Shown here in pieces: positions 1-11,690 of a DNA stretch of 64,000 bases. How positions within the stretch are numbered: position 1 is the first letter of the stretch; the number at the start of each line of letters is the position of its first letter. The translations under genes were made by a program, and so were the position numbers. Under the pieces are notes generated by a model. The model saw nothing but the letters and a program-made list of their open reading frames with translations, did no database searches and was not told the origin of the DNA. Source of the stretch: Mesostigma viride (Eukaryota > Streptophyta > Mesostigmatophyceae > Mesostigmatales > Mesostigmataceae); the NCBI GenBank assembly GCA_009746045.1, contig RPFO01000079.1:114501-178500 (forward strand), read 5' to 3'.

Positions 1-163
1 GCCCAGCGCCGCGCCGCGCAAGCCCATAAAGCCCGCTTGTTGGTATAGCTCCATCATCCATGATGGCCTCTGTTCAGATCTGCTACAGCCAGCCAAGTGG
101 CCAAGCAGCAATTAAAGCAATATAAGCTACTGAACAAGAAAGGAAAGTGCCAAGTGTTACCAC

Positions 164-1080
164 TCAGGCAAGACCACCACGGCTGGCCCCAGGCGCGTCC
201 TGGTTCTCCTTGTCGCTGTCGTCGTCGCTGTCGCTCACCACAATCAGCTCTGGCACCCTGCTACCCGCTGCGCCGTCGTCGACCCGCTGTCGGCCCGCGA
301 TGACTGAATCGTCACCGTTGGTATAGTAGACAGGTGACAACCCGTCGTTGGCACCCCGCGGATTGTATCTTGGCACCTCGTGGTCGCCAAGTGCCTCGTC
401 GCCTAGCCCAGCGACGCCCCCTGCTCCCACCTCAAGGTCACTATCGTACCCAAGAGGTGCAAACTCTTCCCAACGCGTCACACGAACGCGAAGGGGGGGG
501 CAGTTCCTGAAAAGGAACCCTTGCTCGCTCCGGAAACCTGCCGACTCTTGCCGCGCGCTGTCCTCCGGTGATGGCTTCCGCTGTCGCCCCGACCTCTGCA
601 AGCCGCCTGTATGCTCCGCTCCGCGTCGTTCACGCCTAACTGGTCCCGCTGCAACACCCTCGTCGCCGATGCGCCTGCGAAAGTACGTGGTACACCCGCA
701 CCCGCTGCTGTCGGCACAAACTCGTGTCGCACTGCGCCAGCTGCCTCCGCAACCTCGCCTCGCCTTGCCGCCAACTCCGTCCGCACTCGCTCAGCTACTG
801 CTGTAATCACCGTCTGGATGCCGACCAAACCGTGAAGCTCCTGCTCGAGGTCGTCGATGCTCCGGTGCTCCGGAATGACGATGGTTTGTACGTGCCGCAG
901 AATTCGCTCCCAATCTTCGACCTGGTCGTCGACGAATTGCACGAAGCTGCGATTAACAGGCGGACGATCTGCAAGCAATAAAGATAGATCCCGAACGACA
1001 CGACGCAATTCAGGCGAAATCGAACCCCCAGCAGACTGCCGAAACCGGAAATCCTGCTGCCGTTGTTCTTCCTGCACCAT
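164..1080 (-). pseudogene. Hypothetical protein with C-terminal SUMO-interaction-like motif, frame broken
   Basis: Two minus-strand open frames overlap: 1080-478 (200 codons) and 601-164 (145 codons), in different frames. They look like one protein split by an indel or an unrecognised intron near 600. The first part is helical and charged (RSFVQFVDDQVEDWERIL). The end of the second part carries ELIVVSDSDDDSD, a hydrophobic core followed by acidic and serine residues. That is the classical layout of a SUMO-interacting motif (established knowledge) and is the only functional hint. No enzymatic domain is recognised. It could be a host gene or an element ORF resembling the unknown 5' ORFs of the LTR elements, but I see no convincing similarity to them. 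Confidence 0.4.
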
Positions 1081-1849
1081 TCACCACCGGACGAGCTCCT
1101 CGCGTCGTCAACGCTGCACACCGCAACCGGCAACGACCCTCCTGGCCGTTCCGCTGAGACTGGTTGTAATTTGAGTTAACGTTCTTAGCAAACGCAATGT
1201 GAAGGATATGGTTGCAATGCAGCAATGTGTGAATATGGTTGGAAACGGAGCTTTGTTAAAATTGGATAATGTTACAGCGCTCACACACTTGAGGCTTGTA
1301 CACGCGCTTGCCAAGTCAAGGCACAACACGTGAGGCGGGCTCGCAAGAGATGCCCAATTGGCACTGGCCTATTGTTTATATACTTGTGCACTGTGCTTGC
1401 TAGTCCTGAGCAGCCTAGGAGGCCTGCTCAGTAATAACACCCCGGTACAGTATTCACTACCTGTACAGCGCCCAGTTCCTATACAGTAGGTCTGCCATAC
1501 AGGCACAGTGACCACAGAGTACAGTCACCACAGTGATTATTGCATCTGCACCTAGAAGTCCAGGACTAAGCCTGCGGTACCAACAGACCACAGGTTAAGG
1601 TTCCTATTTCCTGCGTACGACGTATTAACCCAATACCGTCGTAGGTACAGCACCTAATTCCTGTCAGCCCAGGAATTACTGTCGACCCCATATGTCGTCG
1701 GCAAATATTCACGTCCGACTTAGAAGAACAGCCGGCTCGCGCTCGCGCGCGACCGGGAAGTCGGAACGCCATAACTTTCTTGATACTTGTCGGAATGAAC
1801 TCGTTCCGGTGCCGCTGGAATCGCAGAGATATGCCGAATCAGGATCACG
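1081..1849. other. Intergenic, no gene seen
   Basis: Contains short repeated words around GTACAG and CAGTACC between about 1400 and 1680, similar in style to the region before the LINE at 47600-47800. No supported ORF. It could be the upstream region of the minus-strand ORF or a decayed terminal repeat. Confidence 0.3.
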
Positions 1850-2990
1850 CCAATGCGCTTGGCGTTAACTGGCCCCCCCCCTCCCCCCTCAGCCAGCCAT
1901 GATGCGCCCCCCCGCCCCCCCGCCCCCCCGCGAAAAGGCGTGCCGGCGCAAAGGACAGGCGTCGACCACGAGGACCCCTGAAAAAGACCGGAAAAGTACG
2001 CAGATCCGCCACAGGATGCCTCCCCGCCTGGGTGAGATGGCGAGGTCGCAAGGCCCCCGCGCCCCCGGCCCCACCCGCCACCCGGAGGTTCCGGCCCCGC
2101 CCCCCCCCCCGCACAGTGAGACGCCCCGCCGGCCGCCCTGTGGCGGATGCCTCCCCGCCCGAGTGAGACGGCGAGGTCGCAAGGCCCCCCGCCCTCCTCA
2201 GCGAGACGCCAGAGTCTGCGGGATCCTCCGCCCCCCCGCCCACCCACCCACCCCGCAGAGTGCGGAGGTCCCCCCCCCCCCCCCCTCCCTCCTCAGCCGG
2301 CCATGATACGCCCCCCCGCCCCGGCCGGCGAAAAGGCGTGGCGCAAAGGACAGGCATCGACCACGAGGACCCCTGAAAAAGACCGGAAAAGTACGCAGAT
2401 CCGCCACAGGACGCCTCCCCGCCTGGGTGAGATGGCGAGGTCGCAAGGCCCCCGCGCCCCCCCCCGCCCCCCGGAGGTTCCCCCCCCCCCCCCCCCCGGC
2501 CCCCGCACAGTGAGACGGCCCGCCCCGGCCGGGCGAGGTCGCAGGGCCCCCCGTGCTCCTCAGCGAGACGCCATAGTCTGCGGGATCGCCCCGCTCCCCC
2601 GGCCCCCGCGCCCCCCCACCCACCCGGAGTTTCCCCTCCCCCCACCCCCACCCCCGCACAGTGAGACGGCCCGCCCCGGCCGGGCGAGGTCGCACTGGGC
2701 CCCCCCGCGCTCCTCAGCGAGACGCCATAGTCTGCGGGATCGCCCCGCTCCCCCGGCCCCCGCGCCCACCCACCCACCAGGAGTTTCCCCTCCCCCCCCC
2801 CGCCCCCCCCCTCGCGAAAAGGCGAAAACCGTCGCAAGCTCGCTCAAGTCGCTGACGTCAAAAATAATGTCGTGCGACGACTTTAAAGCCATAAAAAGAT
2901 GCGAGCGAGTGGACGCGGCGCGAAGGACAGGCGTCGACGACGAGAACCCCTGAAAAAGACCGGAATTGTACGGAGATCCGCCACATATAT
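1850..2990. repeat. C-rich imperfect tandem repeat array
   Basis: Four or more diverged units are bracketed by long runs of C on the plus strand. They share the words GACCACGAGGACCCCTGAAAA, GATCCGCCACAGG, GAGATGGCGAGGTCGCAAGG and GAGACGCCATAGTCTGCGGG. Long open frames on both strands here are by-products of C/G bias and periodicity. The GACCACGAGGACCCCTGAAAA word recurs in the next repeat family (3323-4460), so the two are related. Short (GTT)n runs lie at about 2990-3013 and 3208-3228. Confidence 0.7.
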
Positions 2991-3322
2991 ATTGTTGTTG
3001 TTGTTGTTGTTGCCGAATGCTATTGGAGACCGCAACTAAAGCCGAACGCGAAGGATTTTCGGGGAAATGGGTATATTTTTTTGTAGCCAATTATGGACCA
3101 AGGAGGTGAGAGGGGAAATGAGTATCAGCGAATCCTAATTGAAGGTGGGCATGCACACACACGTGTGGAGGTGACAGGTGAAGGGCTAATAGGGCGCGTT
3201 ATAATAAGTTGTTGTTGTTGTTGTTGTTGTGTCCCACGCCGCACATGGGCAGCAGAGAATCTATAGTGGCCGTTATAATAAGTAATAGGAACGCGAAGGA
3301 TTCAACTCAATGGTAAACTAAA

Positions 3323-4460
3323 ATGAAGTACGGTGAAAAGACGAAAGCCGTCAAGCCTACCGTCACTCTAGTAGGCGACCCAGTTTCGTCGTTCCGACAG
3401 GTGGCGAGTCGTAAAAGTTTCACCGACTACCTGCCAGTCAAGCTCGATCGAGTCGCCAACGTCAAAATGTCGCGAGACGACTTTGAATCCGTTGAAGATT
3501 CCAGCGAGTGAACGCCAATAGTATCCCACTGAACAAACGCGCTCCGTCCGCCGCCTAAGATACGGCGTCTTCGGTCCAACCACGCACGGAAGCCTGTACG
3601 ATCTCCGAATTCTGTCGACTTGCGCCCAACGGGAAAAGGCGAAAAGGACACCCGTCGATCACGAGGACCCCTGAAAATAAGTACGGAAAGTTACGGCGTA
3701 CGGGCCACAGGATGCTCGATGGTCATCAGGGCTTGACGGCTTTCGTCCGTCAAGCCGACCGTCACTCTAGTAGGCGACCCAGTTTCGGTAAGCCGACATG
3801 TGGCTAGTCGCGAAAGTTCGACCAACTACGCGGCAGTCAAGCTCGATCGAATCGCTAACGTCAAAATGTCGCGAAACACTTTAAAGCCATTAAAGATGCC
3901 AGCGAGTGAACGCCAATAGTATCCCACGCGTAGTTGGTCGAACTTTCACGTCTTCATCATGACCCAGTTTCGGTGAGCCAACCTACGATGATCATCGTAG
4001 GTTGGTACATGGCTAGCGGCCACGTTCTGGTCAGAGCACGGATTGTGGCGGCCGTAGTTAAAAGATGAAAGCCGTCAAGCCGACGGTCACTCTAGTAGAC
4101 GACCCAGTTTTGGTGAGCCGACAGGTGGCAAGTCGTTAAAGCTCTATACCAACTACGCTCCAGTCAAGCTCGATCGAGTCGCTAACGTCAAAATGTCGCG
4201 GAACGACTTGAAAGCCATTAAAGATTTCGGCGAGTGAACGCCAATCTTATCCCATTGCACCAACGCGCTCCGTCCGCCGCCCAAGATACGGCGTCTTCCG
4301 TCTAACCACGCACGGAAGCCTGTAGGATCTCCAAATCCCGTCAACTTGCGCCCAACGGGAAAAGGCGAAAAGGACACCCGTCGATCACGTGTTGATCACT
4401 GAAATGTACGGAATTCCATAAAAAGTTACGGCGTACGGGCCACAGGGTGCCCGATGGTTT
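3323..4460. repeat. Dispersed ~390-bp repeat, two near-complete and one partial copy
   Basis: Segments at about 3333-3725, 3736-3930 (partial) and 4062-4455 align along their length. They share GCCGTCAAGCC, GTCACTCTAGTAG, GTCAAGCTCGATCGA, CGTCAAAATGTCGCG and GGGAAAAGGCGAAAAGGACA. A minus-strand frame is open in both longer copies (3651-3427 and 4377-4153; 74 codons each). A plus-strand frame (3323-3511) is open only in the first. With so few copies I cannot say whether either is coding. Confidence 0.6.
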
Positions 4461-4570
4461 TTAATATAGTTGGATAGGGGATAAAAATCCGTCAATCCAT
4501 CCATACATCCATAGTTCCATACAACCATACATCCACCGAATACATCTCTGCTGCCCTTGGGCGGCGTGGG

Positions 4571-5258
<688 letters not shown>

Positions 5259-6261
5259 TCCACCGAATTTGTCCCGGATTTGCAAGCATAAGGGTGAGGT
5301 TCTTCCAAAAATTGGCTCCGTCGTAGAGTTTCAACGGGCAAGTTGCAAACACGTACGTTATTTGATTAGTTGATTATCCCCTCTCTAGTAACTGCGATTA
5401 AGACAGCCGAAAAAGTTGGTCGAACCGTGAGGCCCGAAACGGAGCCCGTACGAAAACCGCGAGCGTAGGGCGCGCGATACAAAACGCGATCCGGGAGATC
5501 CGCTGTGGCGCCCAATCGGAGCAGTTGCCCAAAAATTGACAAACTAGGGCTCAGATCGAGTCTCACACGTTCTTAACGGGTGCTGAAACGTCTGATCAGC
5601 GCAGATCTGTTCAGAGCTTTTGCGGGCAGGGGGGGATCCGGTTCAGCACTTTTTTCAGCAGGGGGGGCGCCCCGCCAATGGGATGATAAAGAAAACACAG
5701 GCAGGTTGACGGACCTGAAACACGATGTCGGATTGTTATAAGCGGCCCTCAAACTTTTGCTCGAATCAAACAAGCCGGCAAAGGTTAAGGGTTCTGGGAT
5801 GCGGAAGTACAACAACTACGGAGTATAGAACCCCCCGTCCTTAGTATTCGTGGCGTTCAGTGCGGCAAGTCGACCAAAATTCCAGAAAATGTTTAGAAAC
5901 CGTAAAATTTTGGGCGTTACAGCCGTTTTGTTGTCTGCATTTTGTTCAGAAACCGTTTTACTCAGTGTTTCCGTAGCAATTTTCGATTCAGACCGAAATT
6001 TAAGTATGAACTTGATCTGACTGAATTTTCTTTGTAAAGTGCACGCAAAATTTGACTTGGAGGAGCGGAGCGTAGCACGATGCTTGCTGGACGAACTTTA
6101 TGAGATTCTCTACCGATTCTGGACTCAGCGCGGATAGAATCTTAACTTTGCTGAAATTAAAATTGTGCTACGAAATTTAGCCCTGAACGCATGGCCATGC
6201 TGAACGTGGCCTGAAATCGTTTTTGGTTGAGCGGTCACGAGTTTAGAGCAATGAAAACGAA
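5259..6261. other. Intergenic, no gene seen
   Basis: Unique-looking sequence without a supported ORF, RNA gene or obvious repeat. Short minus-strand frames (5366-5566, 5573-5815) have no recognisable features. Confidence 0.4.
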
Positions 6262-6390
6262 TTAATGGTTGGGGAATGATGCAGACGAAATTTGTTTAAA
6301 CTTTTGTTTAATTATTTTTTCTAATGAGATTAGCATAGTACTCCGTGGCATGCCTTTGCGCATGACACGCAAGTACTTACTTACTTACGT
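6262..6390 (+). mobile_element. LINE 3' terminus, family D (5'-truncated)
   Basis: Starts GGTTGGGGAATGATGCAGACGA and ends with a small stem-loop (TTGCG ... CGCAA) followed by a (CTTA)n tail. The same terminus recurs at 38745-38875 and, split by another element, at 52465-52496 plus 58099-58195. This is typical of a 5'-truncated non-LTR insertion with a microsatellite tail. Confidence 0.75.
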
Positions 6391-7089
6391 ATTATGGACG
6401 CTTCTTGTCGGTGTGAGAGTGACGCACCCTCTCTTCACAGCGGCATCACAGCGGTCATGCGCTGAAGGGCCGCCAATGGTTTCTTCTTTGCATTTTATCG
6501 TGCAGGGATGGAAGTGTTATATAGTGATGATGATGTTGGAGATATTGCATTTGTGTGACTGCATGTAGATTATTAGCTGCCACCATGCATTGGTTGTTTG
6601 AGCTTTCCTTTGTTATGATAATGTGACAAGACTACGGTGTGCTGAGCCCGAACCATGCACAGTTGACATGCATGATTGCATGCATGCTATATATACCATG
6701 TTCCTATACTTGGTTCCTTGCCCTCCATAGTCCCAGTTTGTCATCCATGCCGGGACTAGGGCAGTTTAGGAGGTGTTGTTGTGTTGATTAGCTTGGTTGG
6801 CATCAAACTTACACCCTACTGTAACCTCAGAGAAACATAGGAAATGCTGGTTAGGCATGTTAGTGCTACCATCGTCAAGGCTATGCACATACTTACAAGG
6901 CTGGCCATGCTCGAGGGACGGTGAAGGCGTATGAGGTGCGTGGTCACCCCATTGCACTTTGTAAACATACTCAGCATCGTTTTGGTGCATGTTGGATGGC
7001 ATATATGAATGAAGTGATTTTGTGGGGTTACTAGTAGCTTACTGAGCGGTCCTCCTTAGCGCCTTGTCAGGAGGTCATATAATAGGAAA
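6391..7089. other. Intergenic, no gene seen
   Basis: No supported ORF. Contains an alternating-purine/pyrimidine patch (GCATGCATGCTATATATA near 6680). The 5' end of the LINE remnant downstream may begin inside this stretch. Confidence 0.35.
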
Positions 7090-8475
7090 CCCGGCCATAA
7101 ACTTGAGCACGTCTTGTCACAATGACCCCCCACATTGAGCATGCGTTATGGTGGCACATTTCACCTCTCACCTCTTGGGCGGTCTACAAGCACTCACCTC
7201 ACGGTTGGGGTGCAGGTTACGCCCCATGTAGTGGTCTGCCATAGCTGGAACGCCAGAAGTTCTTCGAGGACTTGCATCGCCTTGAGGGGGCCACCCCAGC
7301 CCGCTGCACTTCTTGGTTATGCTGCTCGACGCCAACGCCACGCTCCCCGTGGGCACTGCTGCATGGCAGTCGCTTTGCACCTGCCGGCACGGGTGCTAAC
7401 GACAACACCCCCATGTTCTCTGGCTTTTTGCGGGATAGCGGGATGGTTGCTGTCAACTGCCACTTCCAACGTCCCCCACAGTCCTGACTTGGTTACTTTT
7501 CGGGGCCCTAACAGCCGTCAGGCCCGTGTCTGGACTACGTGGTGGTACGGCAGCCCAGGTGCGCAATTCGGTTCTGGATACCCGAGTCTGAGTGTTCGAC
7601 CCACCCACGGTGTGCTCTGACCACCATGCAGTTGGTGCGTGCGACCATTCCGCTCCGGCTCAGCAGGCCCCCAAGCGCGCCGCGCCCAAGTGATACTTTC
7701 TGACTGTCCAGACTGCGCTGCGCCCGGTCCGTGGGGATCCTGAGGACAGTCTGGACGGACGCCGACCACGAGAGCTAGGAAAAGGTGCCCGGGCAGGCGT
7801 ACCTGGCGGCCCTGGAGGCCCAGGCGGACGTCAACGCGCTGGCCCAGGGTGCTCCCAACGCCGCCATTTTTCGACGACGGGCTTTGCGGCCCGCGCCCCG
7901 TTGCTGGCGGCCCGGCACCTGCCGGCCATGCCCCGCCGCCGACCCGGCCCGCTCTACCGCCACTGAGGCCCCCAACTAGGTCCTGGCCGCCCGGCACCGC
8001 CTCACTCAAGCATAACCGGGACCCGCTGCTGAAACCGGTGCTCACGGCCGCCCTTGTGGAGGCCTACGCACATGCTCAGGACGCAGAGGCGGCCCAGTGC
8101 ATCGCGGATGCCAAGGCCTGCCAAGCTCGCAACCAGGGCAGGGAAATGTGGTACCACCTCGACCGGCTCGGCGGCCGGCGGCAGCGCACCCGGCCGGTCA
8201 CTGGAGCACACGGGGGACGGCGCGGCGCTGGTCAGCCGGCTTGACCGCTGGTTGGCCCACAATGTTTCTTGATGTAGGCGGGGCCTGCGCCCCCCCCCGC
8301 CGCTTCCCCCCGAGACGGCCGCCCGTCTCGGTGTAATTGCCGGACCCCCCCGCCGCCTGCGCCACCCTCCTGAGTCGGCCACGGACTACCAAGTCCCCGC
8401 CTTGAAGGAGGGCTGCCTTGCCACCAACGACGTTGTCCACCCCTTCACTTTGGAGGAATTGGACGGCGCCCTTGC
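7090..8475 (+). pseudogene. Degenerate LINE ORF2: endonuclease and inter-domain region
   Basis: Reading across frames recovers parts of the apurinic-endonuclease domain seen intact at 52920-56042. A segment near 7150-7230 corresponds to the strand leading to GVGYAPHSG. LLDANATLP (about 7325-7350) is the conserved DAN motif, and the arginine- and alanine-rich linker follows to about 8280. The frame is broken many times. The copy continues on the far side of E1 at 16874 and on the far side of E2 at 38319, so both LTR elements inserted into this one LINE. No host function is expected. Confidence 0.75.
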
Positions 8476-9131
8476 AGTTAGCATATTGGGGCACCAATGT
8501 GCTAGATGGATGCAGGTTGAGGAGACCTTTCCAACGCCGTGTCAACCGCCTAGAACAGACAAGGGACTAGAAAGTTATCAAGTCCCGAAGTACTGCCGAC
8601 CGGTGGGCGAGGGCGGGGCACACTCAGGGCATAGTGGACAGGACACGTGGCAGGCCGTGCCTGCACAGGCTTAGCCTGGACTCTCACGTGACTGGGACAC
8701 AGTGTACTGAGGGCTCAACGGTATTGTGGCTAGTAGAAGCCAGTAACCAGCCAGCAGGTCTGCAAGGATGTACGTCCTTGCAGGACTGTGGCAGGTCCTG
8801 TGCTGTCCTAGACACAGGATAGCCAGAGATTCCTGTATGCTGCCTGCAACGAGGATGCAAGGCAGCGATACAAGGCTCTGGCAATGTAGCATTGCCCAGC
8901 GTTGCTCATGACCGAGGAACAAGGATGGAACGAGGTTGCATATATAGCTCGAGGCTCAACGAGGCAGCGAGCGTCTTCACACACGAACCTTGGTCGTCAC
9001 GACGAGTGGCGAGCCTATCGAGGGTCGTAGGCCTGGTGTGAGGATAAAGGTTGCTAGCCAGCAGCCTAGGGTCATTCCAGCCGGCAAGGACCAGGAGCTC
9101 ACAAGCTCTGCTGACGAGTTGCTGCGCAAAT
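8476..9131 (+). repeat. E1 5' LTR
   Basis: Begins AGTTAGCATATTGGGG and ends GCTGCGCAAAT. The boundaries are fixed by comparison with the 3' LTR and the CTTGC duplication. A TATA-like CATATATAGC at about 8939 is the likely core promoter; the 3' copy has lost 2 nt there. The ends are AG...AT rather than the usual TG...CA. Confidence 0.9.
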
Positions 9132-9154
9132 CGTACTATTGCTTCCACGCTTTC

Positions 9155-10280
9155 ATGTCTGGTTCATCGTCAAGCAGCCACGGTGCTGGTGAGGCGAACG
9201 AGCAGAGAGACGCGCAAGCGTTTTTCCCCTACCGTAACCAAGCAAACGCTCCAACATTCGTGCAAGCGGCCTACGTAGCGAGGCACTTGGCAGAAGAGGG
9301 GTGGGTGGCGGTGAGTGGGGGAGGCAACAGGCCAGCGGCGGCGGACCCGATTATACAACGGGCTCGCGTCGTGATTTCTCCAGGTGAGACGGGGCGAGTG
9401 GCGGTGGAAGAGTTGGTGCGCATTCGGACGCGCTAGCTGAAACTGCTAATCGTGTGGAGGTCGCTTATCAGGGCGCCCATATCACGCTTGCCGGTCTCGA
9501 CCTAGCCAGGGAGGCGCTTAGCCAGATCGTGGCAACAGCGCTCGGCAGCACCAGACTGTTCAACCACTGGGTGGCGACAGCAGTGCTAGGAGAGGGGGTA
9601 CCAGACGCCGACATCATCCGGAACGCGCGTGCTCGGGAGACGGTGAATCCTTGGAGCACGGCGGAGGTATTTGCCCAAACCATTGAGAATCTTGTTGCTG
9701 TCCTTTTGCAAGAGTCGAGAGGGTACGCAGACAGGTTCTATATTACCACGCAGCCTTTCGGAGTGTACTCCAGGCTTGATACACCGAGGCCGGAAACCAC
9801 CACTGCGTGGGGTCCGGAGGTGGAGATTGTCACAGGGGTCGAGAAGACGCCTGAAGACGTCCATTTTGAGTGGACTGACAAGCCAGAGGGCTCCGTCAAG
9901 CGCTCAGCCCAGCAGATAAACGAGGGCGACGGCACTACCGAGACCTACGAGGCAAGGCAGAGAGCTGATCTGCATATCCCTCGTGAGGCGACTCACGAGT
10001 ACGACCGTTACGGCCGAGGCGAGCAGAACGAGCTTGTCGGCGGCGGTAAGCGGTGGTTGCGCATCTTGCTTGGCATCGCAACCCAGGCGAGACACAACAT
10101 CCAGTCGAACGCAAGGAAGACGGGCGACCTGTGACCTGCGTGCTGGGAGAGTTTAACCCAGACCTCCAGATTGTCGCAGAGGCAGCAGCAGCCACACGGT
10201 TGCTGAGGGTGTTGAGCAGCGTCCAGACCGTGAGGAGGGGCAGGCGAGTGCAAGCCAGGAGGCGGCCTCGTCTGGAGTAA
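9155..10280 (+). pseudogene. E1 ORF-A, unknown protein upstream of gag, two frameshifts
   Basis: Starts at the first ATG 24 nt after the LTR, in the same position as the intact copy in E2 (22770-23918). Frame 1 runs to a stop at 9436; the homologous frame resumes (VEVAYQG) after an apparent 1-nt loss near 9427 and runs to about 10070, where a second shift moves into the frame ending at 10280. Shared blocks with E2 include FVQAAYVAR, SPGETGRV, LFNHWVAT/LYNHWVAT, QESRG and INEGDGT/IDEGDGT. The two proteins are clearly diverged yet colinear, which suggests past selection on protein sequence. No known gag, protease or envelope signature is visible. Function unknown. Confidence 0.75.
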
Positions 10281-10342
10281 GTGCGTGAGCCTGAGTGGGT
10301 TCCAGCAGCCATATCTGCGTGTGTTTTCTGTGGTATTCTATA

Positions 10343-10727
10343 ATGCTTCGTAACACGCGCGGGGCGGCAGCGGGAGCGGGGCGGGAGCGGGGGATGGCGG
10401 GGGTGAGGCAAGGGCAGACACGGGAGGCCCCGCCAACGTCGTGCCAGAGGGACAGGCAATCCCAACGGCAGAGGGCGTCAATGGCAGGAGGGCGTCCAAC
10501 CGGAAGAGGAAAGAGGTGGCACAAGGGGAGGAGCGTGCAGGGTGGCCAACCGACGGCGTGGTGCTGACGGGGGAGGGCCAGAATGATGCTGAACGGCAAG
10601 CACCTGGTAAGAGACCATGTGTGCCTCCGTCTGGTGTTCCTGCAGCTATGTTCCTGCGCCATTAGCACCAGTAGGAGCTGCTGTCATTGGCAGTGACCCT
10701 CGTGCTTTGCCTGGGACTAGACCTCAT
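10343..10727 (+). CDS. E1 ORF-B, basic low-complexity region with NLS-like clusters
   Basis: Between ORF-A and gag lies a Gly/Arg/Ala-rich stretch. In the frame ending at 10665 it contains SNRKRKEVA and GKRPCVPP, matching EKRKRDTS and GKRPHVDV in E2. These look like nuclear-localisation or nucleic-acid-binding clusters. A GGTAAGAG word that fits a 5' splice site is conserved in both elements at this point, so the segment might be spliced into gag or be an N-terminal extension of it. The exact reading frame and start are unclear. Confidence 0.4.
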
Positions 10728-11690
10728 ATGAGTGCTGTGGCTGTGATGAATGGCCAGAAGCCTCTCAAGCCTCCTGTGGGACAGGAAGAGCTAGACAAGT
10801 GGTTGGAGGATATGGAGCTAGTTTCATGCTCTGTAGATCCCACTGTCAACCTTGTGCAGGTATTCCACACATCCACGACTAATAGGGATTCAAGTGAGCG
10901 GGTGAGGGACAAGGCTAGGCAGGCTGTCAAGGACAAGCTGACTTGGTCTCAGTTCCTAGAGGGCCTACGTCAGGAGTTTTCTGATAAGGTACTCAACCTC
11001 ACTAATCACTATAAGCTCAGCTATGATACCTTTGAGATCAAGGGCACAATAGCTGAGGAGCTGCAGCGGCTCACACGCATCAGGGAGAAGGGGGCCAAGC
11101 ATGGCTTCAATCTGACTGATAGAGCAGTGGCAGATTACTTCCTGGATCGCATGGGGCTGAGTGTGGATGGGAGAAATGCAGCTAGGATGTTTGCTGATCA
11201 GACAGATGGGACGTGGCCAGCCTTGCAAAAGGTTATTTTCAATATCCGTCCATCTGACAATGCTGCTTGCAAGGCAATCCAGGTGACTGGTGCCCCTTCA
11301 GCCTCCGCTCATCAGGTCCATGGTGACGCCCCTGGGCAGGGTGCTCAGGGAGAAACCAGACCTAGTAGGCGTCAGAGGGCTAACAGGCGCAGGCAGAATG
11401 GTAACCAGGGTGGCAAGGGCCAGCAGCAGGGATCCAAAGGCAAGGGTCAGCAGCAGGCTGGTGGTCACCAGGGTGGTCAGCAGAACAAGGGTGGCCAAGG
11501 GCAAGGCAAGAGCCAGGGCCAGGGCACCCAGGCCAGTCAGAGCAGCCAGAACCAGGGTGGCCTGAAGAAGGCTGCTGCTGGGAAGGATGACAAGTGCTTT
11601 GGATGTGGCAGGACGGGTCATTGGCGACGTGACTGCCCAGACCAGGCCAAGTCTGCTGGAGCAGGCTCTGGCCAGGTGGGTAAGCCATGA
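10728..11690 (+). CDS. gag: E1 gag (nucleocapsid with CCHC zinc knuckle)
   Basis: The Met of MSAV is conserved in E2 and is taken as the start; the frame is open further back to an ATG at 10617, but that part is not conserved. The N-terminal two thirds are helical and resemble a Copia-type Gag capsid (LDKWLEDMEL, NRDSSERVR, ADYFLDRMGLSVDGR). A Gly/Gln/Lys-rich region follows, then one zinc knuckle CFGCGRTGHWRRDC (C-x2-C-x4-H-x4-C) at about 11596-11637. It would assemble the virus-like particle and bind the element RNA. It ends with TGA at 11688, in the same frame as pol, followed by CTTG. Low-complexity repeats make the exact length variable. Confidence 0.88.
   Translation: MSAVAVMNGQKPLKPPVGQEELDKWLEDMELVSCSVDPTVNLVQVFHTSTTNRDSSERVRDKARQAVKDKLTWSQFLEGLRQEFSDKVLNLTNHYKLSYDTFEIKGTIAEELQRLTRIREKGAKHGFNLTDRAVADYFLDRMGLSVDGRNAARMFADQTDGTWPALQKVIFNIRPSDNAACKAIQVTGAPSASAHQVHGDAPGQGAQGETRPSRRQRANRRRQNGNQGGKGQQQGSKGKGQQQAGGHQGGQQNKGGQGQGKSQGQGTQASQSSQNQGGLKKAAAGKDDKCFGCGRTGHWRRDCPDQAKSAGAGSGQVGKP

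Noticed and set aside
1845..2837. Gly/Arg-rich 330-codon minus-strand ORF and Pro-rich plus-strand ORFs
   Set aside because: Explained by C-run bias and repeat periodicity; reading frames change between repeat units.
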